A stretch of 64,000 nt of DNA from Halictus rubicundus (GCF_050948215.1 NW_027488691.1:310001-374000), one strand, 5' to 3'. Numbered from the stretch's first letter, positions 40,660 to 54,644 are shown. The notes: generated by a model from the sequence alone, not told the origin. Translations and numbers: made by a program.

Positions 40660-41610
40660 GGATAGAGGATATGATAGGATAGAGGATCGGATAGGGGATT
40701 GGATAGGATAGAGGATAGGATAGGATAGAGGATAGGATAGGATTGAGGATAGTATAGGATAGAGGAAAGGATAGGATAGAGGATCGGATAGGTGATTGGA
40801 TAGGATAGAGGATAGGATAGGATAGAGGATAGGATAGGATTGAGGATAGTATAGGATAGAGGATAGGATAGGATAGAGTATAGGATAGGATAGAGGATAG
40901 GATAGGATAGAGGATAGGATAGGATAGAGGATAGGATAGGATAGAGGATAGGATAGGATAGAGGATACAGGATAGGATTGAGGATAGGATAGGATAGAGG
41001 ATAGGATAGGATAGAGGACAGGATAGGATAGAGGATAGGATAGGATAGAGGATTGGATTGGATAGAGGATAGGATATAGGATTGGATAGGATAGAGGATA
41101 GATTACGATAGTGGATAGATTAGATGAGAGGATAGGATAGAAGATAGGATAGGATAGAGGATAGGATAGGATAGAGGATAGGATAGGATAGAGGATAGGA
41201 TAGGATAGAGGATAGGATAGGATAGAGGATAGTATAGGATAGAGGATAGGATAGGATAGAATATAGAATAGGATAGAGGATAGGATACTATAGAGGATAG
41301 GATAAGATAGAGGATCTGATAGGATGGAGGATAGGATAGGATAGAGAATACGATACGATAGAGTATAGGACATAGGATTGGATAGGATAGAGGATAGGAT
41401 ACGATAGAGGATAGAATAGAATTGAGAATAGGATAGGATAGAGGATACGATATTATAGTGGCGAGGATCGAATAGAGGATAGGATAGCGGATAGGATAGG
41501 ATAGAGGATCGGATAGGTGATTGGATCGGATAGAGGATAGGATAGGATAGAGGATAGGATAGGATAGAGGATAGGATAGGATAGAGGATAGTATAGGATA
41601 GAGGATAGGA
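40660..41610. repeat. Segment copy 1 of a 2,151-bp-spaced duplication
   Basis: GAGGATATGATAGG (40665), GATTGAGGATAG (40741), GAGGATACAGG (40961) and GTGGCGAGG (41458) all recur exactly 2,151 bp downstream. The visible match spans about 0.95 kb. Confidence 0.88.
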
Positions 41611-42810
41611 TAGGATAGAGGATAGGATAGGATAGAGGATAGGATAGGATAGAGGATAGGATAGGGGATAGGATACGATAGAGGATAGGATATTATAGAG
41701 GATAGGATAGGATAGAGGATACGATAGGATAGAGGATAGGATAGGATAGAGGATAGGATAGGATAGAGGATAGGATAGGATAGAGGATTGGATTGGATAC
41801 AGGATAGGATATAGGATTGGATAGAATAGAGGATAGGATACGATAGTGGATAGATTAGATGAGAGGATAGGATAGAAGATAGGATAGGATAGAGGATAGG
41901 ATAGGATAGAGGATAAGATAGGATAGAGGATAGGATAGGATTGAGGATAGGATAGGATAGAGGATAGGATAGGATAGAGGATAGGATAGGATAGAGGATA
42001 GGATAGGATAGAGGATTGGATTGGATAGAGGATAGGATATAGGATTGGATAGGATAGAGGATAGAATACGATAGTGGATAGATTAGATGAGAGGATAGGA
42101 TAGAGGATAGGATAGGATAGAGGATAGGATAGGATAGAGGATAGGATAGGATAGAGGATAGGATAGGATAGAGGATAGGATAGGATAGAGGATAGGATAG
42201 GATAGAGGATAGGATAGGATAGAGGATAGGATAGGATAGAGGATAGGATAGGATAGAGGATAGGATAGGATAGAGGATAGAGGATAGGATTGAGGATAGG
42301 ATAGGGTAGAGGATAGGATAGGATAGAGGACAGGATTGGATAGAGGATAGGATAGGATAGAGGATATGATAGGATAGAGGATCGGATAGGATAGAGGATA
42401 GGATAGGATAGAGGATAGGATACGATAGAGGATAGGATTGGATAGAGGATAGGATATAGGATTGGATAGGATAGAGGATAGAATACGATAGTGGATAGAT
42501 TAGATGAGAGGATAGGATAGAGGATAGGATAGGATAGAGGATAGGATAGGATAGATGATAGGATAGGATAGAGGATAGGATAGAGGATAGGATAGAGGAT
42601 AGGATAGAGGATAGGATAGGGTAGAGGATAGAATAGGATAGAGGATAGGATAGGATTGAGGATAGGATAGGATAGAGGATAGGATATTATAGAGGATAGG
42701 ATAGGATAGAGGATAAGATAGGATAGAGGATAGGATAGGATAGAGGATTGGATAGGATAGGATAGAGGATAGGATAGGATAGAGGATAGGTTAGGATAGA
42801 GGATAGGATA

Positions 42811-43760
42811 GGATAGAGGATATGATAGGATAGAGGATCGGATAGGGGATTGGATAGGATAGAGGATAGGATAGGATAGAGGATAGGATAGGATTGAGGA
42901 TAGTATAGGATAGAGGAAAGGATAGGATAGAGGATCGGATAGGTGATTGGATAGGATAGAGGATAGGATAGGATAGAGGATAGGATAGGATTGAGGATAG
43001 TATAGGATAGAGGATAGGATAGGATAGAGTATAGGATAGGATAGAGGATAGGATAGGATAGAGGATAGGATAGGATAGAGGATAGGATAGGATAGAGGAT
43101 AGGATAGGATAGAGGATACAGGATAGGATTGAGGATAGGATAGGATAGAGGATAGGATAGGATAGAGGACAGGATAGGATAGAGGATAGGATAGGATAGA
43201 GGATTGGATTGGATAGAGGATAGGATATAGGATTGGATAGGATAGAGGATAGATTACGATAGTGGATAGATTAGATGAGAGGATAGGATAGAAGATAGGA
43301 TAGGATAGAGGATAGGATAGGATAGAGGATAGGATAGGATAGAGGATAGGATAGGATAGAGGATAGGATAGGATAGAGGATAGTATAGGATAGAGGATAG
43401 GATAGGATAGAATATAGAATAGGATAGAGGATAGGATACTATAGAGGATAGGATAAGATAGAGGATCTGATAGGATGGAGGATAGGATAGGATAGAGAAT
43501 ACGATACGATAGAGTATAGGACATAGGATTGGATAGGATAGAGGATAGGATACGATAGAGGATAGAATAGAATTAAGAATAGGATAGGATAGAGGATACG
43601 ATATTATAGTGGCGAGGATCGAATAGAGGATAGGATAGTTGATAGGATAGGATAGAGGATCGGATAGGTGATTGGATCGGATAGAGGATAGGATAGGATA
43701 GAGGATAGGATAGGATAGAGGATAGGATAGGATAGAGGATAGTATAGGATAGAGGATAGG
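42811..43760. repeat. Segment copy 2 of the 2,151-bp-spaced duplication
   Basis: Counterpart of 40.66-41.61 kb. Visible differences include GAATTAAGAATAGG instead of GAATTGAGAATAGG, and GATAGTTGATAGG instead of GATAGCGGATAGG beside the GTGGCGAGG marker. The match fades after about 43.76 kb, where an AGCATAG variant appears. Confidence 0.86.
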
Positions 43761-45310
43761 ATAGCATAGAGGATAGGATAGGATAGAGGATAGGATAGGA
43801 TAGAGGATAGGATAGGACAGAGGATAGAGGATAGGATACGATAGAGGATAGGATAGGATAGAGGATAGGATAGAGGATAGGATAGGATAGAGGATAGGAT
43901 AGGATAGAGGATAGGATAGGATTGAAGATAGGATAGGATAGAGGATAGGATAGGATAGAGGATAGGATAGGTGATTGGATAGGATAGAGGATAGGATAGG
44001 ATAGAGGATAGGATAGGATTGACGATAGTATAGGATAGAGGATAGGATAGGATAGAGTATAAGATAGGATAGAGGATATGATAGGATAGAGGATCGGATA
44101 GGATAGAGGATAGGATAGGATAGAGGATAGGATACGATAGAGGATAGGATATTATAGAGGATAGGATAGGATAGAGGATAGGATAGGATAGAGGATTGGA
44201 TTGGATAGAGGATAGGATATAGGATTGGATAGGATAGAGGATAGGATACGATAGTGGATAGATTAGATGAGAGGATAGGATAGAAGATAGGATAGGATAG
44301 AGGATAGGATAGGATAGATGATAGGATAGGATAGAGGATAGGATAGAGGATAGGATAGAGGATAGCATAGAGGATAGGATAGGATAGAGGATAGAATAGG
44401 ATAGAGGATAGGATAGGATTGAGGATAGGATAGGATAGAGGATAGGATATTATAGTGGATAGGATATTATAGAGGATCGGATAGGATAGAGGATAGGATA
44501 GGATAGAGGATAGGGTACGATAGAGGATAGGATATTATAGAGGATAGGATAGGATAGAGGATAGGATAGGATAGAGGATAGGATAGGATAGAGGATAGGA
44601 TAGGATAGAGGATAGGATAGGATAGAGGATTGGATTGGATAGAGGATAGGATATAGGATTGGATAGGATAGAGGATAGGATACGATAGTGGATAGATTAG
44701 ATGAGAGGATAGGATAGAAGATAGGATAGGATAGAGGATAGGATAGGATAGAGGATAGGATAGGATAGAGGATAGGATAGGATAGAGGATAGGATAGGAT
44801 AGAGGATAGTATAGGATAGAGGATAGGATAGGATAGAATATAGAATAGGATAGAGGATAGGATACTATAGAGGATAGGATAAGATAGAGGATCTGATAGG
44901 ATGGAGGATAGGATAGGATAGAGAATACGATACGATAGAGTATAATACATAGGATTGGATAGGATAGAGGATAGGATACGATAGAGGATAGAATAGAATT
45001 GAGAATAGGATAGGATAGAGGATACGATATTATAGTGGCGAGGATCGAATAGAGGATAGGATAGCGGATAGGATAGGATAGAGGATCGGATAGGTGATTG
45101 GATAGGATAGAGGATGGGATAGGATAGAGGATAGTATAGGATAGAGGATAGGATAGCATAGAGGATAGAATAGGGGATTGGATAGCATAGAGTATAGGAT
45201 ACGATAGAGGATAGGATCGGATAGAGGATAGGATAGGATAGAGGATAGGATAGGATAGAGGATAGGATAGGATAGAGGATAGTATAGGATAGAGGATAGG
45301 ATAGCATAGA

Positions 45311-48100
45311 GGATAGGATAGGATAGAGGATAGGATAGGATAGAGGATAGGATACGATAGAGGATAGGATAGGATAGAGGATAGGATACGGGATTGGATA
45401 GGATAGAGGATAGGATAGGATAGAGGATAGGATAGGATTGAGGATAGGATAGGATAGAGGATAGGATAGGATAGAGGATAGGATAGGTGATTGGATAGGA
45501 TAGAGGATAGGATAGGATAGAGGATAGGATAGGATTGACGATAGTATAGGATAGAGGATAGGATAGGATAGAGTATAAGATAGGATAGAGGATAGGATAG
45601 GATAGAGGATAGGATAGGATAGAGGATAGGATAGGATAGAGGATAGGATAGGATAGAGGATAGGATAGGATAGAGGATAGGATAGGATAGAGGATAGGAT
45701 AGGATAGAGGATAGGATAGGGGATTGGATAGGATAGAGGATAGGATAGGATAGAAGATAGTATAGGATAGAGGATAGGATAGGATAGAGGATAGGATAGG
45801 ATAGAGGATAGGATAGCATAGAGGATACGATATTATAGAGGATAGGATAGGATACAGGAAACGATAGGGTATTGGATAGGATAGAGCATAGGATAAAGAA
45901 TAGGATAGGATAGAGGATAGGATAGGGGATTGGATAGGATAGAGGATAGGATACGATAGAGGATAGGATAGGATGGAGGATAGGATAGGGGATTGGATAG
46001 GATCGAGTATAGGATAGGATAGTGGATAGGATAGGATTGAGGATAGGATAGGATAGGATAGAGGATAGGATAGGATAGAGGATAGGATAGGATAGAGGAT
46101 TGGATTGGATAGAGGATAGGATAGGATAGAGGATAGGATAGAGGATAGGATAGGATAGAGGATAGGATAGGATAGAGGATAGGATAGGATAGAGGATAGG
46201 ATAGGATAGAGGATAGGATAGGATAGAGGATAGGATAGGATAGAGGATAGGATAGGATAGAGGATAGGATAGGATAGAGGATAGGATGGGATAGAGGATA
46301 GGATAGGATAGAGGATAGGTTAGGATAGAGGATAGGATAGGATAGGATAGAGGATAGGATAGAGGATAGGATAGAGGATAGGATAGGATAGAGGATAGGA
46401 TAGGATAGAGGATAGGATAGGATAGAGGATAGGATAGGATAGAGGATAGGATAGGATAGAGGTTAGGTTGGATAGAGGATAGGATAGGATAGAGGATAGG
46501 ATAGGATTGAGGATAGTATAGGATAGAGGAAAGGATAGGATAGAGGATAGGATAGGATAGCGGATAGGATAGGATAGAGGATAGTATAGGATAGAGGATA
46601 GTATAGGATAGAGGATAGGATAGGATAGAGGATAGGATAGGGTAGGATAGGATAGAGGATAGGATAGGATACAGGATAGGATAGGATGGAGGATAGGATA
46701 GGATAGAGGATAGGATAGGATAGAGGATAGGATAGGATAGAGGATAGGATAGGATAGAGGATAGGATAGGATAGAGGATATGATAGGATAGAGGATCGGA
46801 TAGGATAGAGGATAGGATAGGATAGAGGATAGAATACGATAGAGGATAGGATATTATAGAGGATAGGATAGGATAGAGGATAGGATAGGATAGAGGATGG
46901 GATAGGATAGCGGATAGGATAGGATATATGATTGGATAGGATAGAGGATAGGATACGATAGAGGATAGGATAGGATAGAGGATAGGATAGGGGATTGGAT
47001 AGGATAGAGGATAGGATAGGATAGAGGATAGGATAGGATTGAGGATAGGATAGGATAGAGGATCGGATAGGTGATTGGATAGGATAGAGGATAGGATAGG
47101 ATAGAGGATAGGATATGATAGAGGATAGGATAGGATAGAGGATAGGATAGGATAGAGGATAGGATAGGATTGAGGATAGGATAGGATAGAGGATAGGATA
47201 TTATAGAGGATAGGATAGGATAGAGGATAGGATAGAGGATAGGATAGGATAGAGGATAGGATAGGATAGAGGATAGGATAGGATAGAGGATAGGATAGGA
47301 TAGAGGATAGGATAGGATAGAGGATAGGATAGGATAGAGGATAGGATAGGATAGAGGATAGGATAGGATAGAGGATAGGATAGGATAGAGGATAGGATAG
47401 GATAGAGGATAGGATGGGATAGAGGATAGGATAGGATAGAGGATAGGATAGGATAGAGGATAGGATGGGATAGAGGATAGGATAGGATAGAGGATAGGAT
47501 AGGATAGAGGATAGGATAGGATAGAGGATAGGTTGGATAGAGTATAGAATAGGATAGAGGATAGGATGGGATAGAGGATAGGATAGGATTGAGGATAGTA
47601 TAGGATAGAGGATAGGATAGGATAGCGGATAGGATAGGATAGAGGATAGTATAGGATAGAGGATAGGATAGGATAGAGGATAGGATAGGATAGAGGATAG
47701 GATAGGATAGAGGATAGGATAGGATAGAGGATACGATAGGATAGAGGATAGGATAGGATAGAGGATAGGATAGGATAGAGGATAGGATAGGATAGAGGAT
47801 AGGATAGGATTGAGGATAGGATAGGATAGAGGATAGGATATTATAGAGGATAGGATAGGATAGAGGATAGGATAGGATAGAGGATGGGATAGGATAGCGG
47901 ATAGGATAGGATATAGGATTGGATAGGATAGAGGATAGGATACGATAGAGGATAGGATAGGATAGAGGATAGGATAGGGGATTGGATAGGATAGAGGATA
48001 GGATAGGATAGAGGATAGGATAGGATTGAGGATAGGATAGGATAGAGGATAGGATAGGATAGAGGATAGGATAGGATAGAGGATATTATAGGATAGAGGA
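45311..48100. repeat. Relatively homogeneous satellite block
   Basis: Long consensus stretches (for example about 46.1-46.3 and 47.25-47.4 kb) with sparse variants such as GATGGGATAG, GGTTGGATAG, AGCGG and GATTGAGG. One K cassette lies at 45855. No other structure is evident. Confidence 0.8.
45855..45904. repeat. K cassette, single copy, first after the core gap
   Basis: The first base is changed (CAGGAAACG for GAGGAAACG, preceded by GATA). The rest, TATTGG, AGCATAGG, AAAGAATAGG, matches the type copy. It reappears 27,336 bp after the copy at 18519. Confidence 0.88.
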
Positions 48101-48168
48101 TAGGATAGGATAGGATAGAGTATAGGATAGGATAGAGGATACGATATTATAGAGAATAGGATAGGATA

Positions 48169-48218
48169 GAGGAAACGATAGGGTATTGGATAGGATAGAG
48201 CATAGGATAAAGAATAGG
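48169..48218. repeat. K cassette, single type
   Basis: GAGGAAACG to AAAGAATAGG, followed by AGAGAATAGGATAGGGG and GCATACGGG. It defines the start of the amplified higher-order repeat. Confidence 0.92.
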
Positions 48219-49503
48219 ATAGGATAGAGAATAGGATAGGGGATTGGATAGCATACGGGATTGGATAGGATAGAGGATAGGATACGATAGACGATAGGAT
48301 AGGATGGAGGATAGGATAGGGGATTGGATAGGATAGAGTATAGGATAGGATAGGATAGAGGATACGATATTATAGAGGATTGGATAGGATAGAGGATAGG
48401 ATCGGATAGAGGATAGGATAGGGGATTGGATAGGATAGAGGAAAGGATAGGATAGAGGATAGGATAGGATATAGGATTGGATAGGTTAGAGGATAGGATA
48501 CGATAGTGTATAGGATAGATGATAGGATAGGATAGAGGATAGGATAGGATAGAGGATAGGATAGGGGATTGGATAGGATAGAGGAAAGGATAGGATAGAG
48601 GATAGGATAGGATTGAGGATAGGATAGGATAGAGGAAAGGATAGGATAGAGGATCGGATAGGATAGGATAGAGTATAGGATTGGATAGAGGATACGATAT
48701 TATAGAGGATAGGATAGGATAGAGGATAAGATAGGATAGAGGATAGGATAGGATAGAGGATAGGATATCATAGAGGATAGGATAGGATAGAGGATAGGAT
48801 AGGGTAGGATAGGATAGAGGATAGGATAGGATACAGGATAGGATAGGATGGAGGATAGGATAGGATAGAGGATAGGATAGGATAGAGGATAGGATAGGAT
48901 AGAGGATAGGATAGGATAGAGGATATGATAGGATAGAGGATCGGATAGGATAGAGGATAGGATAGGATAGAGGATAGAATACGATAGAGGATAGGATATT
49001 ATAGAGGATAGGATAGGATAGAGGATAGGATAGGATAGAGGATAGGATAGGATAGAGGATAGGATAGGATAGAGGATAGGATAGGATAGAGGATAGGATA
49101 GGATAGAGGATAGGATAGGATAGAGGATAGGATAGGATAGAGGATAGGATAGGATAGAGGATAGGATATAGGATTGGATAGGATAGAGGATAGGATACGA
49201 TAGTGGATAGGATAGATGATAGGATAGGATAGAAGATAGGATAGGATAGAGGATAGGATAGGATAGAGGATAGGATACGATAGAGGATAGGATATTATAG
49301 AGGATAGGATAGGATAGAGGACAGAATAGGATAGAGGATAGGATAGGATAGAGGATAGGATAGGATAGAGGATAGGATAGGATAGAGGATAGGATAGGGT
49401 AGAGGATAGGATAGGATAGAGGATAGGATAGGAAATTGGATAGGATAGAGGATAGGATAGGATAGGATAGAGGATAGGATAGGATAGAGGATAGGATAGG
49501 ATA

Positions 49504-49623
49504 GAGGAAACGATAGGGTATTGGATAGGATAGAGCATAGGATAAAGAATAGGATAGGATAGAGGATAGGATAGAGGAAACGATAGGGTATTGGATAGGA
49601 TAGAGCATAGGATAAAGAATAGG
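49504..49623. repeat. K cassette pair (70-bp spacing)
   Basis: Two cores at 49504 and 49574 with the same text, separated by one 12-bp-type unit. The downstream single K follows 723 bp after the second core. Confidence 0.92.
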
Positions 49624-50296
49624 ATAGGATAGAGGATAGGATAGGGGATTGGATAGGATAGAGGATAGGATACGATAGAGGATAGGATAGGATAGAGGAT
49701 AGGATAGGATAGAGGATAGGATAGAGGATAGGATAGAGGATAGGATAGGATAGAGGATAGGATAGGGGATTGGATAAGATAGAGTATAGGATACGATAGG
49801 ATAGGATAGAGGATAGGATAGGATAGAGGATAGGATAGGATAGAGGATAGGATATGATAGAGGATAGGATAGGATAGAGGATAGGATAGGATAGAGGATA
49901 GGATAGGATTGAGGATAGGATAGGATAGAGGATAGGATATTATAGAGGATAGGATAGGATAGAGGATAGGATAGAGGATAGGATAGGATAGAGGATAGGA
50001 TAGGATAGAGGATGGGATAGGATAGCGGATAGGATAGGATATAGGATTGGATAGGATAGAGGATAGGATACGATAGAGGATAGGATAGGATAGAGGATAG
50101 GATAGGGGATTGGATAGGATAGAGGATAGGATAGGATAGAGGATAGGATAGGATTGAGGATAGGATAGGATAGAGGATAGGATAGGATAGAGGATAGGAT
50201 AGGATAGAGGATATTATAGGATAGAGGATAGGATAGGATAGGATAGAGTATAGGATAGGATAGAGGATACGATATTATAGAGAATAGGATAGGATA

Positions 50297-50346
50297 GAGG
50301 AAACGATAGGGTATTGGATAGGATAGAGCATAGGATAAAGAATAGG
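50297..50346. repeat. K cassette, single type
   Basis: 2,128 bp after the single at 48169, with the same GAGAATAGG and GCATACGGG variants downstream. Confidence 0.92.
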
Positions 50347-52362
50347 ATAGGATAGAGAATAGGATAGGGGATTGGATAGCATACGGGATTGGATAGGATA
50401 GAGGATAGGATACGATAGACGATAGGATAGGATGGAGGATAGGATAGGGGATTGGATAGGATAGAGTATAGGATAGGATAGGATAGAGGATACGATATTA
50501 TAGAGGATTGGATAGGATAGAGGATAGGATCGGATAGAGGATAGGATAGGGGATTGGATAGGATAGAGGAAAGGATAGGATAGAGGATAGGATAGGATAT
50601 AGGATTGGATAGGTTAGAGGATAGGATACGATAGTGTATAGGATAGATGATAGGATAGGATAGAGGATAGGATAGGATAGAGGATAGGATAGGGGATTGG
50701 ATAGGATAGAGGAAAGGATAGGATAGAGGATAGGATAGGATTGAGGATAGGATAGGATAGAGGAAAGGATAGGATAGAGGATCGGATAGGATAGGATAGA
50801 GTATAGGATTGGATAGAGGATACGATATTATAGAGGATAGGATAGGATAGAGGATAAGATAGGATAGAGGATAGGATAGGCTAGAGGATAGGATATCATA
50901 GAGGATAGGATAGGATAGAGGATAGGATAGGGTAGGATAGGATAGAGGATAGGATAGGATACAGGATAGGATAGGATGGAGGATAGGATAGGATAGAGGA
51001 TAGGATAGGATAGAGGATAGGATAGGATAGAGGATAGGATAGGATAGAGGATATGATAGGATAGAGGATCGGATAGGATAGAGGATAGGATAGGATAGAG
51101 GATAGAATACGATAGAGGATAGGATATTATAGAGGATAGGATAGGATAGAGGATAGGATAGGATAGAGGATAGGATAGGATAGAGGATAGGATAGGATAG
51201 AGGATAGGATAGGATAGAGGATAGGATAGGATAGAGGATAGGATAGGATAGAGGATAGGATAGGATAGAGGATAGGATAGGATAGAGGATAGGATAGGAT
51301 AGAGGATAGGATAGGATAGAGGATAGGATATAGGATTGGATAGGATAGAGGATAGGATACGATAGTGTATAGGATAGATGATAGGATAGGATAGAGGATA
51401 GGATAGGATAGAGGATAGGATAGGGGATTGGATAGGATAGAGGAAAGGATAGGATAGAGGATAGGATAGGATTGAGGATAGGATAGGATAGAGGAAAGGA
51501 TAGGATAGAGGATCGGATAGGATAGGATAGAGTATAGGATTGGATAGAGGATACGATATTATAGAGGATAGGATAGGATAGAGGATAAGATAGGATAGAG
51601 GATAGGATAGGATAGAGGATAGGATATCATAGAGGATAGGATAGGATAGAGGATAGGATAGGGTAGGATAGGATAGAGGATAGGATAGGATACAGGATAG
51701 GATAGGATGGAGGATAGGATAGGATAGAGGATAGGATAGGATAGAGGATAGGATAGGATAGAGGATAGGATAGGATAGAGGATATGATAGGATAGAGGAT
51801 CGGATAGGATAGAGGATAGGATAGGATAGAGGATAGAATACGATAGAGGATAGGATATTATAGAGGATAGGATAGGATAGAGGATAGGATAGGATAGAGG
51901 ATAGGATAGGATAGAGGATAGGATAGGATAGAGGATAGGATAGGATAGAGGATAGGATAGGATAGAGGATAGGATAGGATAGAGGATAGGATAGGATAGA
52001 GGATAGGATAGGATAGAGGATAGGATATAGGATTGGATAGGATAGAGGATAGGATACGATAGTGGATAGGATAGATGATAGGATAGGATAGAAGATAGGA
52101 TAGGATAGAGGATAGGATAGGATAGAGGATAGGATACGATAGAGGATAGGATATTATAGAGGATAGGATAGGATAGAGGACAGAATAGGATAGAGGATAG
52201 GATAGGATAGAGGATAGGATAGGATAGAGGATAGGATAGGATAGAGGATAGGATAGGGTAGAGGATAGGATAGGATAGAGGATAGGATAGGAAATTGGAT
52301 AGGATAGAGGATAGGATAGGATAGGATAGAGGATAGGATAGGATAGAGGATAGGATAGGATA

Positions 52363-52482
52363 GAGGAAACGATAGGGTATTGGATAGGATAGAGCATAGG
52401 ATAAAGAATAGGATAGGATAGAGGATAGGATAGAGGAAACGATAGGGTATTGGATAGGATAGAGCATAGGATAAAGAATAGG
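52363..52482. repeat. K cassette pair
   Basis: Cores at 52363 and 52433, exactly 2,859 bp from the pair at 49504/49574. Confidence 0.92.
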
Positions 52483-53155
52483 ATAGGATAGAGGATAGGA
52501 TAGGGGATTGGATAGGATAGAGGATAGGATACGATAGAGGATAGGATAGGATAGAGGATAGGATAGGATAGAGGATAGGATAGAGGATAGGATAGAGGAT
52601 AGGATAGGATAGAGGATAGGATAGGGGATTGGATAAGATAGAGTATAGGATACGATAGGATAGGATAGAGGATAGGATAGGATAGAGGATAGGATAGGAT
52701 AGAGGATAGGATATGATAGAGGATAGGATAGGATAGAGGATAGGATAGGATAGAGGATAGGATAGGATTGAGGATAGGATAGGATAGAGGATAGGATATT
52801 ATAGAGGATAGGATAGGATAGAGGATAGGATAGAGGATAGGATAGGATAGAGGATAGGATAGGATAGAGGATGGGATAGGATAGCGGATAGGATAGGATA
52901 TAGGATTGGATAGGATAGAGGATAGGATACGATAGAGGATAGGATAGGATAGAGGATAGGATAGGGGATTGGATAGGATAGAGGATAGGATAGGATAGAG
53001 GATAGGATAGGATTGAGGATAGGATAGGATAGAGGATAGGATAGGATAGAGGATAGGATAGGATAGAGGATATTATAGGATAGAGGATAGGATAGGATAG
53101 GATAGAGTATAGGATAGGATAGAGGATACGATATTATAGAGAATAGGATAGGATA

Positions 53156-53205
53156 GAGGAAACGATAGGGTATTGGATAGGATAGAGCATAGGATAAAGA
53201 ATAGG
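53156..53205. repeat. K cassette, single type
   Basis: 2,859 bp after the single at 50297 and 723 bp after the second core of the preceding pair. Confidence 0.92.
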
Positions 53206-54524
53206 ATAGGATAGAGAATAGGATAGGGGATTGGATAGCATACGGGATTGGATAGGATAGAGGATAGGATACGATAGACGATAGGATAGGATGGAGGATA
53301 GGATAGGGGATTGGATAGGATAGAGTATAGGATAGGATAGGATAGAGGATACGATATTATAGAGGATTGGATAGGATAGAGGATAGGATCGGATAGAGGA
53401 TAGGATAGGGGATTGGATAGGATAGAGGAAAGGATAGGATAGAGGATAGGATAGGATATAGGATTGGATAGGTTAGAGGATAGGATACGATAGTGTATAG
53501 GATAGATGATAGGATAGGATAGAGGATAGGATAGGATAGAGGATAGGATAGGGGATTGGATAGGATAGAGGAAAGGATAGGATAGAGGATAGGATAGGAT
53601 TGAGGATAGGATAGGATAGAGGAAAGGATAGGATAGAGGATCGGATAGGATAGGATAGAGTATAGGATTGGATAGAGGATACGATATTATAGAGGATAGG
53701 ATAGGATAGAGGATAAGATAGGATAGAGGATAGGATAGGCTAGAGGATAGGATATCATAGAGGATAGGATAGGATAGAGGATAGGATAGGGTAGGATAGG
53801 ATAGAGGATAGGATAGGATACAGGATAGGATAGGATGGAGGATAGGATAGGATAGAGGATAGGATAGGATAGAGGATAGGATAGGATAGAGGATAGGATA
53901 GGATAGAGGATATGATAGGATAGAGGATCGGATAGGATAGAGGATAGGATAGGATAGAGGATAGAATACGATAGAGGATAGGATATTATAGAGGATAGGA
54001 TAGGATAGAGGATAGGATAGGATAGAGGATAGGATAGGATAGAGGATAGGATAGGATAGAGGATAGGATAGGATAGAGGATAGGATAGGATAGAGGATAG
54101 GATAGGATAGAGGATAGGATAGGATAGAGGATAGGATAGGATAGAGGATAGGATAGGATAGAGGATAGGATAGGATAGAGGATAGGATATAGGATTGGAT
54201 AGGATAGAGGATAGGATACGATAGTGGATAGGATAGATGATAGGATAGGATAGAAGATAGGATAGGATAGAGGATAGGATAGGATAGAGGATAGGATACG
54301 ATAGAGGATAGGATATTATAGAGGATAGGATAGGATAGAGGACAGAATAGGATAGAGGATAGGATAGGATAGAGGATAGGATAGGATAGAGGATAGGATA
54401 GGATAGAGGATAGGATAGGGTAGAGGATAGGATAGGATAGAGGATAGGATAGGAAATTGGATAGGATAGAGGATAGGATAGGATAGGATAGAGGATAGGA
54501 TAGGATAGAGGATAGGATAGGATA

Positions 54525-54644
54525 GAGGAAACGATAGGGTATTGGATAGGATAGAGCATAGGATAAAGAATAGGATAGGATAGAGGATAGGATAGAGGAA
54601 ACGATAGGGTATTGGATAGGATAGAGCATAGGATAAAGAATAGG
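54525..54644. repeat. K cassette pair
   Basis: Cores at 54525 and 54595, offset 2,162 from the preceding pair. This is the first member of a local 446-bp duplication. Confidence 0.92.

Larger units (their letters stand above)
35151..45310. repeat. Core block: higher-order repeats marked by GTGGCGAGGATCG
   Basis: The CpG-bearing marker GTGGCGAGGATCGAATAG lies at 35367, 35930, 38540, 41458, 43609 and 45035, with spacings 563, 2,610, 2,918, 2,151 and 1,426 bp. It is nearly always preceded by GAATAGAATTGAGAATAGG and TACGATATTATAG. ATTGGATACAGG (36201, 38811) and ATAGTATAGG (35133, 35696) reproduce the 2,610 and 563 offsets. From 38.8 to 41.8 kb the offset changes from 2,918 to 2,981, because a 63-bp stretch near 41.5 kb containing GGTGATTGGATCGG is inserted. 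The largest minus-strand open frame (35362-43524) lies here and simply tracks the repeat. Confidence 0.88.

Noticed and set aside
35362..43524. Minus-strand open frame of 2,720 codons as a repetitive protein gene
   Set aside because: The peptide is only the translation of the satellite (17-residue period from 3 x 17 bp). The same peptide appears in all three minus frames. The start ATG is a chance variant, and there is no promoter, splice or unique sequence context.
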